From: an uncultured Pelagibacteraceae bacterium
GTDB taxonomy: Bacteria > Pseudomonadota > Alphaproteobacteria > Pelagibacterales > Pelagibacteraceae
Direction: 5' to 3'
NCBI GenBank assembly: GCA_902571015.1
Contig: CACGAC010000008.1
Span: 1-52,706, forward strand
Length of the DNA: 52,706 nt
A model generated the notes under the pieces. That model was not told the DNA's origin and did no database searches. It was given only the letters and a program-made list of their open reading frames with translations. Position numbers and translations under genes: made by a program. Below are positions 29,287-37,526 of this stretch, one piece after another. How positions within the stretch are numbered: the first letter of the stretch is position 1; every line of letters starts with the position of its first letter.

Positions 29287-32200
29287 TTCTGAAAATTTTA
29301 ATCATCTAAAAATACATTCTCAATTTTCTATTTGTGAAGGAGCTATAAAGTTAGATGATTTAAAAGATATTTCTAAAGATAATAAACTAAAAGCGATAGG
29401 TTTGTGTGATACCTCAAATCTATGTGGTGCCTTAGAGTTTGCTGAAAAATTATCTAAATCTGGATCTCAACCAATAATTGGAACTCAAATTAATTTTAAA
29501 ATAGGTGATACAACAGGTCTTATACCTTTATTCGCATTAAATGAAGATGGATATAAAACAATAATAAAGTTATCTTCATTGTCTTTTTTAAAAAATGACG
29601 AGCTTTCTGAACCTCATTTAGATTTTGATGAGCTACTAAATAAAAATGAGGGAGTAGCAATATTTTCTGGAACGGTTAATGGTTTTTTTGGTCAATTATT
29701 TAACAAAGGTAAATTTGCCGAAATTCAAGAAATTTTTTTAAAATTAAAAAATTGTTATAGTGATAGATTTTATATTGAAATACAGCGTCATGGTGATTTA
29801 AATGAAAAAGAGTTTGAAAAATTTAATTTAACAAGTTCAAAAACATTAGATATTCCTCTAATCGCTACTAATGAAGTATTTTATATAGATAAAGATATGC
29901 ATGAGGCACACGATGCACTGATATGTATAAAAAACAAAACTTATGTAAATGAAAAAAATAGAGTTAGATTTAGCAATCAGCATTATCTTAAAACTAATTC
30001 AGAAATGATTGATTTATTTGCTGATATACCTGAGGCATTAAAAAATAATTATAACTTTCCATTTCGATGTAATTTTAGACCTTTATCATCCAAACCTATA
30101 CTACCTAATATCAGTTCTGATAAAGGCATCAGCGCAGACGAAACTTTAAAGAAAAACTCATTAGATGGCCTTAATGAAAAATTTATAAAGATATTTAAAT
30201 TTGACAATAAAGATTTTACATCTAACAAGAATTATTTGAAATATAAAGATAGATTAGATCATGAGTTAGAAATCATAATTAAAATGAATTATGCAAGTTA
30301 TTTTTTAATTGTATCTGACTATATTAAATGGGCAAAAGAAAATGATATACCAGTTGGACCTGGTAGAGGATCTGGTGCTGGTTCTCTGGTCGCTTGGTGT
30401 CTTTCAATAACTGATGTTGATCCAATAAAATTTAACCTAATTTTTGAGAGATTTTTAAATCCAGATAGAATTTCAATGCCCGACTTTGATATAGATTTTT
30501 GCGAGGAAAAAAGAGATTTAGTTTTTAAATATTTAACAAAAAAATATGAAAATAGTGTAGCTCATATAATCACATTTGGAAAATTAAAGGCCAGAATGGT
30601 GATTAGAGACGTTGGACGTGTTTTAGGATTGGCTTATGGTTTTGTTGACAGTATATCCAAAATGATACCGTTTGATCCATCAAGGCCACAAAATCTTACG
30701 GAATGTATCGCTGGAGAACCAAGACTTCAAAAACTGATAAATGAGGATAGTAGAGTAAAAAAACTTACAGATCTTTCATTAAAATTAGAAGGGCTAAATA
30801 GAAATGTTGCAACTCATGCTGCAGGTGTAGTGATAGCAGACAAAGATTTAACTGAGATCGTACCATTATATAAGGACGCAACATCTGACTTATTATTACC
30901 CTCAACACAATTTGATATGTACTCAGCTGAAAATGCTGGATTAATCAAGTTTGATTTTTTGGGATTAAAGACTTTAACAGTCATAAATAACACTCAAAAA
31001 CTAATAAGAAAAAAAGATAAAAAATTTAATATTGAAAACATAAATTTTGACGATCAAAAAGTTTTTGATTTATTGTCTTCTGGCAAAACTGTTGGTTTAT
31101 TTCAAATTGAAAGTGCTGGAATGCGTGAAGCATTGATGCAAATGAAACCAAATCACATAGAAGATATTATTGCATTGGTAGCGCTTTATAGACCAGGTCC
31201 AATGAGCAATATACCAATTTATAATGATTGCAAACATGGGAAAAAGACACCCGATTATTTACATCCTTTACTTGAAGATATTTTAAGACCTACCTATGGG
31301 GTAATAATTTATCAAGAACAAGTAATGCAAATTGCACAAAAACTCTCTGGTTTTACTGCTGGTCAAGCAGATATTTTAAGGAGAGCAATGGGTAAAAAGA
31401 AAAGAGCAGAATTAGAAAAACAAAAACAAAGTTTTATTTCTGGTGCTGTAAACAATGGAATTAGCAAAGATGTTGCTGCAGGAATATTTTTGAAAATAGA
31501 GCCTTTTGCAGAATATGGTTTTAATAAAAGTCATGCAGCTGCATATGCAATTATTTCTTATCAAACGGCATATCTAAAAACATATTATCCAAAAGAGTTT
31601 ATCGCTGCATCAATGACAATGGATATTTCTAATCAAAATAAATTAAGTGAATTTTATGAGGAATTAAAAAGATTAAATATAAATGTAATAAGACCAGATA
31701 TAAATGAATGTTATGCTGATTTTAGAACAGATGGAGAAAAATTCTTTTATGCATTAGGTGCGATTAAGGCTGTTGGATATGAAGCAATTGCAAATATTGT
31801 TGAAGAGAGAATAAAGAATGGAAAATTTCGCTCGATTAATGATTTTTTAAATAGAGTAAACCCAAAGGACATCAACAAATTACAATTAGAAGGTTTAGTA
31901 AAGGCCGGGGCATTCGACAATATATGTTTAAATAGACAATCTTTATTTAATTCAATACCAAATTTTATTACTAAATCTAAAAATATTTATGAAAATAAAT
32001 CTGCCAATCAGATTGATTTGTTTGGTGAAAATAATACCTCAGATAGTGAAGTGATAATTAAGATTGATGACTGGAAGTTTGAGGAAAGATTATCTAAAGA
32101 ATTTGAATCAGTTGGTTTTTTTATATCTGATCATCCTTTAAATCAATTTAAAGAAATCTTTGCAGACTATAATATAAAAGACTATCTTAGTTTTAATAAT

Positions 32201-32689
32201 GATTATGAGATAACTAACTCAAATATCGCTGCAACTTTACTTAAAATACAGGAAAGAAAAACAGCTAAAGGAAATTCATATGCTGTTTTAAAATTGACTG
32301 ATCTAACTAGTGTTTTTGAATTATTTATTTTTTCTGAAGTTTTAGAAAAGAATCGAGATATATTAAGAGAGGGATCATCAGTAATCCTAACTTTAGTAAA
32401 ATCAGTTTCAAACGAGGAGAGTCGTTTTAAGAGAATAAATGTTCAAAAAATAGCCTCACTTTCAGAGTTGATAAACAAACCAATCGAAGAAGTGTTTTTT
32501 GATTTAAAATCATTAGACGAATTAAATGAAATCTCAAAAATTATTCCTAATAGCGGAAATACGGTTGTTAAAATAAAATTACGAGATCAAAATAACCAAT
32601 TAGATTTTACTCTCAAAAACAAGAGAAATGTAGATAGAAAAATGTTGAATATAATTAGAAATAAAGAGATTTCTGCGATTATTCGATAA
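29273..32689 (+). CDS. dnaE: DNA polymerase III alpha subunit
   Basis: This replicative polymerase of 1138 residues belongs to the DnaE1 type. The N-terminal PHP domain starts at HLKIHSQFS. The catalytic aspartates are D404 and D406 in MPDFDIDF and D561 in KFDFLGLKTLT. VGPGRGSGAGSLVAW is the nucleotide-binding loop, and GYDFNKSHAAAYA-type sequence (YGFNKSHAAAYAIISYQTAYLK) and the helix-hairpin-helix region follow. An OB fold lies near 985-1060. It closes a gene run that began with nuoA and is followed by the largest gap in this part of the window, before rpsB. Confidence 0.97.
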   Translation: MRESNSENFNHLKIHSQFSICEGAIKLDDLKDISKDNKLKAIGLCDTSNLCGALEFAEKLSKSGSQPIIGTQINFKIGDTTGLIPLFALNEDGYKTIIKLSSLSFLKNDELSEPHLDFDELLNKNEGVAIFSGTVNGFFGQLFNKGKFAEIQEIFLKLKNCYSDRFYIEIQRHGDLNEKEFEKFNLTSSKTLDIPLIATNEVFYIDKDMHEAHDALICIKNKTYVNEKNRVRFSNQHYLKTNSEMIDLFADIPEALKNNYNFPFRCNFRPLSSKPILPNISSDKGISADETLKKNSLDGLNEKFIKIFKFDNKDFTSNKNYLKYKDRLDHELEIIIKMNYASYFLIVSDYIKWAKENDIPVGPGRGSGAGSLVAWCLSITDVDPIKFNLIFERFLNPDRISMPDFDIDFCEEKRDLVFKYLTKKYENSVAHIITFGKLKARMVIRDVGRVLGLAYGFVDSISKMIPFDPSRPQNLTECIAGEPRLQKLINEDSRVKKLTDLSLKLEGLNRNVATHAAGVVIADKDLTEIVPLYKDATSDLLLPSTQFDMYSAENAGLIKFDFLGLKTLTVINNTQKLIRKKDKKFNIENINFDDQKVFDLLSSGKTVGLFQIESAGMREALMQMKPNHIEDIIALVALYRPGPMSNIPIYNDCKHGKKTPDYLHPLLEDILRPTYGVIIYQEQVMQIAQKLSGFTAGQADILRRAMGKKKRAELEKQKQSFISGAVNNGISKDVAAGIFLKIEPFAEYGFNKSHAAAYAIISYQTAYLKTYYPKEFIAASMTMDISNQNKLSEFYEELKRLNINVIRPDINECYADFRTDGEKFFYALGAIKAVGYEAIANIVEERIKNGKFRSINDFLNRVNPKDINKLQLEGLVKAGAFDNICLNRQSLFNSIPNFITKSKNIYENKSANQIDLFGENNTSDSEVIIKIDDWKFEERLSKEFESVGFFISDHPLNQFKEIFADYNIKDYLSFNNDYEITNSNIAATLLKIQERKTAKGNSYAVLKLTDLTSVFELFIFSEVLEKNRDILREGSSVILTLVKSVSNEESRFKRINVQKIASLSELINKPIEEVFFDLKSLDELNEISKIIPNSGNTVVKIKLRDQNNQLDFTLKNKRNVDRKMLNIIRNKEISAIIR

Positions 32690-32697
32690 TTTTAAGC

Positions 32698-32726
32698 TTG
32701 TTAAATAAATAAAATCTTTGTAAATA
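32698..32726 (+). promoter_or_regulatory. Possible promoter for the rpsB gene cluster
   Basis: TTGTTA at 32698-32703 and TAAATA at 32721-32726 are 17 bases apart and lie just after dnaE. A start near 32733 would place the whole structured leader at the 5' end of the rpsB transcript. The match is moderate and the background is A/T-rich. Confidence 0.35.
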
Positions 32727-32745
32727 GTCACTAAATTAACAAAAA

Positions 32746-32818
32746 CGCACACAGTTTTTGGTTTTATACCTCCGGTCCTTACTTGGAAGTAACTGTGGTG
32801 GCTTAACCGGGAATAAAT
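32746..32818 (+). ncRNA. Structured rpsB leader RNA (putative S2 autoregulatory element)
   Basis: This stretch is clearly richer in G+C than its surroundings and can form a pseudoknot. CACAGTT (32750-32756) pairs perfectly with AACTGTG (32791-32797). CCGGT (32772-32776), inside that loop, pairs with ACCGG (32806-32810), outside it. A small hairpin ACT-TGGA-AGT (32781-32790) stacks next to the first stem. The second helix takes up two bases of the Shine-Dalgarno-like GGGA at 32809-32812, seven bases before the ATG, so folding would block translation. From memory, a conserved RNA before the S2 gene has been reported in Pelagibacter and marine metagenomes, and this is probably that element. Control by free S2 protein is the likely role but is inferred. 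Confidence 0.75.
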
Positions 32819-33628
32819 ATGACGATACCTAACTTAACAATTCAACAATTATTAGAGGCTGGCGTTCATTTAGGTCACAAGACACTGAGATGGAACCCAA
32901 AAATGAAAAAATATATTTTTGGTAAACGCGACTCAATCCATATTATAGACTTAACTCAAACCTTAGAATTAACAAAGATTGCTCTGCAAAAAGTTTATGA
33001 TGTTATAGCAGCTAATGGAAAAATATTATTTGTATCTACAAAAAAACAAGCATCTGAAGCTATAGCAGATGTTGCCAAAGAAACTAATCAATATTTTGTA
33101 AATTACAGATGGTTGGGTGGAATGCTTACAAATTGGGGAACTATTTCAAATTCAATTAAAAAATTAAAACAATTAGAATTAGATTTAGTTGCTGAAAACA
33201 GAGGTTTTACAAAAAAAGAACTTTTAAAGATGAGTGTTAAAAAAGATAAATTACAAAGATCATTGGGTGGAATTTCTGAGATGAAAAAAATACCAGATCT
33301 AGTTTTTATAATTGATACTAATTATGAGTCTTTGGCAATACAAGAATCAATCAAATTAGGCATACCAATAATTGCAATATTAGATAGCAACTCAAATCCA
33401 GATGGTATTGATTACCCAATTCCTGGTAATGATGATGCAAGAAGATCAATTGATTTATATTGCAACCTTATTAAAGAAACAATCAATTCTGCTAAAAATT
33501 CATCTCCTATAATTGAGAAAAAAGATTCAACAAAAAAAGAAATCAAATCTTCCAAAACTATTCAAGAAAAAGATCGTGAAAATTTAGATAAAAAATTTAG
33601 TAATAAAAAGAGAGATAACCTTAATTAA
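32819..33628 (+). CDS. rpsB: 30S ribosomal protein S2
   Basis: S2 binds late in 30S assembly. The 269 residues begin [32 protein letters not shown], and [13 protein letters not shown] and [29 protein letters not shown] are family signatures. The last 45 residues are a Lys/Ser-rich low-complexity tail beyond the E. coli length. The start is supported by GGGA seven bases upstream and by the leader structure that would mask it. tsf follows after one base. Confidence 0.97.
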   Translation: MTIPNLTIQQLLEAGVHLGHKTLRWNPKMKKYIFGKRDSIHIIDLTQTLELTKIALQKVYDVIAANGKILFVSTKKQASEAIADVAKETNQYFVNYRWLGGMLTNWGTISNSIKKLKQLELDLVAENRGFTKKELLKMSVKKDKLQRSLGGISEMKKIPDLVFIIDTNYESLAIQESIKLGIPIIAILDSNSNPDGIDYPIPGNDDARRSIDLYCNLIKETINSAKNSSPIIEKKDSTKKEIKSSKTIQEKDRENLDKKFSNKKRDNLN

Positions 33629-33629
33629 A

Positions 33630-34481
33630 ATGAGTGATATAGAAAAAGTCAAAAAACTTAGAGAGGCAACTGGTGCAGGTTTTAAAGATTGCAACTTAGC
33701 AATTAAAGAATCTAATGGGAATTTAGACAAAGCTATTGAAATTTTAAGAATTAAAGGAATATCTAAAGCTTCAAAAAAAATGGGTAGAGAAGCAAAAGAG
33801 GGAGTTGTTGCTATAAGCGGTGATGAGAAAAAAACATCAATAATAGAAGTCAACTGTGAAACAGATTTTGTAGCAAAAAATGAGGATTTTATTAATTTTG
33901 TAAAAGAACTTAGTGAATTAAACAATCAAAATAATTCAAATTTAGAGGAATTAAAAAAGTCAAAAATGAGGAATGGCTCCACAGTAAATGATAATTTAGT
34001 TGCATTAATTGCAAAGATTGGCGAGAAGATAACCATTGGTCAAACTAAAACTATTTCAAATTCTTCCTCATTTAACTTTCAATACCTACACACAGTAGTT
34101 AAAGATAATTTGGCTAAATTAGCAGTCGTTGTCTCTTTGGAAACAAAAGAAAATTCTGAAATAATCAAAACTTTTGGTAAACAGCTCTCAATGCATATTG
34201 CTGCGTCAAACCCTATAGCTTTAGAGTCTAAATTAATAGACAAATCAATAATTGAAAAAGAGCTAGAGCTTATTACAGAGGAATTAAAAAATTCTGGTAA
34301 ACCTGAGGAAATAGCAAAAAAAATAAGTTTAGGAAAAATGAACAAGTTTAAAGAAGAGAATTCTCTTTTAACTCAAGCTTGGGTTATGGAACCAAAAAAA
34401 AAAGTTCAGGATGTCTTAAAAGAATTGGCCATTAATGATTTAAAAATTACTGAGTTTAGTAGAATAAAAATAGGTGAATAA
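33630..34481 (+). CDS. tsf: Translation elongation factor Ts
   Basis: EF-Ts exchanges GDP on EF-Tu. The 283 residues start with the UBA-like domain [21 protein letters not shown], followed by KEGVVAI and [15 protein letters not shown], the EF-Tu contact region around residues 75-88. SMHIAASNP is in the core domain. It is coupled to rpsB as in nearly all bacteria. The next gene is frr with no intervening bases; pyrH, normally found between them, is absent. Confidence 0.96.
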   Translation: MSDIEKVKKLREATGAGFKDCNLAIKESNGNLDKAIEILRIKGISKASKKMGREAKEGVVAISGDEKKTSIIEVNCETDFVAKNEDFINFVKELSELNNQNNSNLEELKKSKMRNGSTVNDNLVALIAKIGEKITIGQTKTISNSSSFNFQYLHTVVKDNLAKLAVVVSLETKENSEIIKTFGKQLSMHIAASNPIALESKLIDKSIIEKELELITEELKNSGKPEEIAKKISLGKMNKFKEENSLLTQAWVMEPKKKVQDVLKELAINDLKITEFSRIKIGE

Positions 34482-35033
34482 ATGTTTGATGAAAAATCTC
34501 ACAGCCTTAAAATGGATAAAGCAATTGAAGTATTTTCCAAAGAATTATCTTCATTGAGAACCGGAAGAGCCAACGCAGCCATGTTAGATCTTGTAAAGGT
34601 AGATGTTTATGGTCAGCAAATGCCAATTAACCAAGTTGGCAGTATTACAACTCCAGAACCAAGAATGATTAATATACAAGTGTGGGATCAAAACAATGTT
34701 TCTTTAGTTGATGCTGCAATTAAAAAATCTGAATTAGGGTTAAATCCGCAAATTGATGGTCAATTGATAAGATTACCTATACCTGAATTAAATGAGGAAA
34801 GAAGAACAGAGCTAAAAAAATTGATAAAGTCAATGGGTGAAAAATGTAAAATTTCAATACGAAATATCAGAAGAGATGCAAATGAAGAATTGAAGAAGCT
34901 ACTTAAATCTAAAGAAATAGGAGAAGATGTAGAGAAATCTTTTGAAAAAAGTGTTCAACAAATTACTGACAAACATATTGAAACAGTTGATGCTAAAGTC
35001 TCAACCAAAGAAAAAGAAATAATGACGATATGA
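34482..35033 (+). CDS. frr: Ribosome recycling factor
   Basis: RRF splits post-termination ribosomes with EF-G. The 183 residues show the family pattern: ELSSLRTGRANAAMLDLVKVDVYGQQMPINQVGSI near residues 20-54, LIRLPIPELNEERRTEL near 97-113, and the C-terminal helix with SIRNIRRDANEELKK. The start abuts the tsf stop and the end overlaps uppS by ATGA. Confidence 0.97.
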   Translation: MFDEKSHSLKMDKAIEVFSKELSSLRTGRANAAMLDLVKVDVYGQQMPINQVGSITTPEPRMINIQVWDQNNVSLVDAAIKKSELGLNPQIDGQLIRLPIPELNEERRTELKKLIKSMGEKCKISIRNIRRDANEELKKLLKSKEIGEDVEKSFEKSVQQITDKHIETVDAKVSTKEKEIMTI

Positions 35034-35704
35034 ACCCTTTAAAACATGTAGCCATTATTATGGATGGTAATGGTAGATGGGGTTTAAAGAATAAAAATTC
35101 AAGAAATGCTGGACACAAAGAAGGTCTAAAAACGGTTGAAAAAATTATAAAAGAAACGATTAAAAATAAGATTAAGTTTCTTACATTATATGCATTCTCT
35201 ACAGAAAATTGGAAAAGACCTAAAAAAGAAATAAATTTTTTATTTAATCTTTTAGAAAATTTCCTCAAAGAAAAAATTGAAGATCTAAATAATAAAAAAA
35301 TAAAATTAAAAATAATTGGTAAAAAAAATTTTTCCTCTAGATTAACTAGTCTTCTGAACTCATCTGAGAGAATAACTTCAAAAAATAAAAGATTACAAAT
35401 AAATTTAGCTCTTAATTATGGCGCTAAAACTGAATTAATTAATGCATTTAAAGAGTTAAAAAGGAATAAAGAAATTATTAATGAAAAAAACTTAAAAAAA
35501 TACTTACAAACTAAAGACATTCCAGATCCAGACCTATTAATTAGAACCGGAAATACAAAAAGATTAAGTAACTTTTTACTGTGGCAAATAGCATATTCAG
35601 AAATTTTTTTTGAGAAAAAATTATGGCCTGATTTTAATGAAAGGGATTATTATAAGGTAATTAAAAAATATAAAAATATTAAAAGAAATTTTGGAAATAT
35701 ATAA
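35030..35704 (+). CDS. uppS: Isoprenyl (undecaprenyl) diphosphate synthase
   Basis: This cis-prenyltransferase makes the C55 carrier used for peptidoglycan and O-antigen. HVAIIMDGNGRWG contains the Mg2+-binding Asp12; LTLYAFSTENWKRP and the C-terminal PDPDLLIRTGNTKRLSNFLLWQIAYSE are signatures. The 224 residues are slightly short. It is followed directly by cdsA. Confidence 0.94.
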   Translation: MNPLKHVAIIMDGNGRWGLKNKNSRNAGHKEGLKTVEKIIKETIKNKIKFLTLYAFSTENWKRPKKEINFLFNLLENFLKEKIEDLNNKKIKLKIIGKKNFSSRLTSLLNSSERITSKNKRLQINLALNYGAKTELINAFKELKRNKEIINEKNLKKYLQTKDIPDPDLLIRTGNTKRLSNFLLWQIAYSEIFFEKKLWPDFNERDYYKVIKKYKNIKRNFGNI

Positions 35705-36352
35705 ATGAGTAAAGAATTACTAATAAGAATTTTCAGTTCATTGATAATAATACCTATTGCACTTTTCTTTATTATTAAAGGTTCAATTTTTTTCAAATTT
35801 TTTGTTTTAGTAATGCTTCTTATTACTCTATACGAGTGGCATTTTTTAAGTTTTAAAAGAGCCTATTATTTTCCAGGATTCGTATTTATTATTTTTTCTT
35901 TTTATACTTTTTATTATTCTGGTAATGAGAGCGATTTTAGAATATTTTTTTTTTTAATCCTATTAACTTGTATAGCTACAGATATTGGAGGCTATGTTTT
36001 TGGAAAATTGTTGAAAGGGCCCAAGTTAACACAAATAAGTCCTAATAAAACCTACGCAGGAATGTTTGGAGGTTTTTTGTTATCTGTAATTTTAGCAAGT
36101 GTATATTTAAATAATTTATCAATTTTATCATTGATAGAACCAAATGTAGAAATGGAAAAAAAAATAATTCTGATAGTCTTATCCATTTCATTAATTAGTC
36201 AGTTAGGTGATTTGGTAATTTCTTTTTTTAAAAGAAAATCAAAAATTAAAAACACAGGAAAAATTATTCCAGGCCACGGTGGACTGCTAGATAGAATAGA
36301 TGGAATGATTTTTGCTTTTCCATATGCTTTTATAATAATGAAGTTTGTCTGA
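35705..36352 (+). CDS. cdsA: Phosphatidate cytidylyltransferase
   Basis: This integral membrane enzyme makes CDP-diacylglycerol for phospholipid synthesis. The 215 residues are shorter than the E. coli protein, with fewer N-terminal helices, but the C-terminal signature is intact: SQLGDLVISFFKRKSKIKNTGKIIPGHGGLLDRIDG (about residues 161-196). An 11-base T run encodes part of a helix. The TGATG overlap couples it to dxr. Confidence 0.93.
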   Translation: MSKELLIRIFSSLIIIPIALFFIIKGSIFFKFFVLVMLLITLYEWHFLSFKRAYYFPGFVFIIFSFYTFYYSGNESDFRIFFFLILLTCIATDIGGYVFGKLLKGPKLTQISPNKTYAGMFGGFLLSVILASVYLNNLSILSLIEPNVEMEKKIILIVLSISLISQLGDLVISFFKRKSKIKNTGKIIPGHGGLLDRIDGMIFAFPYAFIIMKFV

Positions 36353-37515
36353 TGAAAAAGAAAATTGCAATTTTAGGATCTACAAGTTCTATTGGAAAAT
36401 CTTTACTACGTATAGTTGAAAAAGATAAGAAAAATTTTAAAATAGAGTTATTAACAGCTAATACAAATTATAAAAATTTAATAAATCAGGCTAAAAAATT
36501 TAAAGTTAAAAATATAATAATAACTGATCTAGAAAGTTTTAATAAGGCAAAACTTATTATAAAAAATAAAGAGTTTAATATTTTTCAAAATTTTGATGAC
36601 CTAAAAAAAATTTTACCAAAGAAAGTTGATTATGTAATGAGCGCAATTTCTGGAATTGGTGGATTATTACCAACACATAAAATAATTAATAGAACAAAAC
36701 TAATCGCTATAGCAAATAAAGAGGCAATTATTTGTGGATGGCCACTTATAAAAAAAGAACTAAAAAAAAATAAAACAAAATTTATACCTATTGACTCAGA
36801 GCATTTTTCAATTTTTTCACTTCTCAATAATAATATCAAAAATGAGATTGAAAAAATTTATATTACTGCATCCGGCGGACCATTTATAAATCTACCTAAA
36901 AGTCATTTTAAAAAAATTAAAATAAGTGAAGCATTGAAACATCCTAATTGGAATATGGGAAAAAAAATTACAATTGACTCAGCAACTCTTATGAATAAAG
37001 TTTTTGAAGTAATTGAGGCCAAGAATATATTTGAAATTGGATATGATAAAATTTCAATACTTACTCATCCAAAGTCATATGTTCACACAATAATTAAATT
37101 CAAAAATGGTTTAACTAAATTATTAATTCACGAACCAGAGATGACAATACCTATTTATAATTCTATTTACTTGCAAGAAAATAAAAATTTAAAATCAAGA
37201 CCTGTAGATTTTAAAACGCTTAATAGTTTAAATCTTCAAAAGGTTGAAAAAAATAAATTTCCATTAGTTGATTTAATAAATAAACTACCAAAATATTCAT
37301 CATTATTTGAGACTGTTTTAATAACAATTAATGATTATCTAGTTTATAAATTCTTAGATAGAAAGATTAATTTTTTTGAACTTTCTAAATTGATTATTAA
37401 GATTTCAAATTTTAAAGAATTCCAAAAATTTAAGAAAATTAAGCCAAGAAATATTAAACAGATATATAATTTAAGGGATTATGTTCATTTAAAATTAGAT
37501 ACTTTAGGTATATAA
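36352..37515 (+). CDS. dxr: 1-deoxy-D-xylulose 5-phosphate reductoisomerase
   Basis: This is the second enzyme of the non-mevalonate isoprenoid pathway, making MEP with NADPH. The 387 residues begin with the nucleotide-binding LGSTSSIGKSLLRIV. IANKEAIICGWP, PIDSEHFSIF (metal and substrate site, about 147-156), TASGGPF and HPNWNMGKKITIDSATLMNKVFEVIEA are the active-site blocks. It feeds the neighbouring uppS. bamA follows after 11 bases with no rseP protease gene between. Confidence 0.96.
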   Translation: MKKKIAILGSTSSIGKSLLRIVEKDKKNFKIELLTANTNYKNLINQAKKFKVKNIIITDLESFNKAKLIIKNKEFNIFQNFDDLKKILPKKVDYVMSAISGIGGLLPTHKIINRTKLIAIANKEAIICGWPLIKKELKKNKTKFIPIDSEHFSIFSLLNNNIKNEIEKIYITASGGPFINLPKSHFKKIKISEALKHPNWNMGKKITIDSATLMNKVFEVIEAKNIFEIGYDKISILTHPKSYVHTIIKFKNGLTKLLIHEPEMTIPIYNSIYLQENKNLKSRPVDFKTLNSLNLQKVEKNKFPLVDLINKLPKYSSLFETVLITINDYLVYKFLDRKINFFELSKLIIKISNFKEFQKFKKIKPRNIKQIYNLRDYVHLKLDTLGI

Positions 37516-37526
37516 AGCAGTTATTT

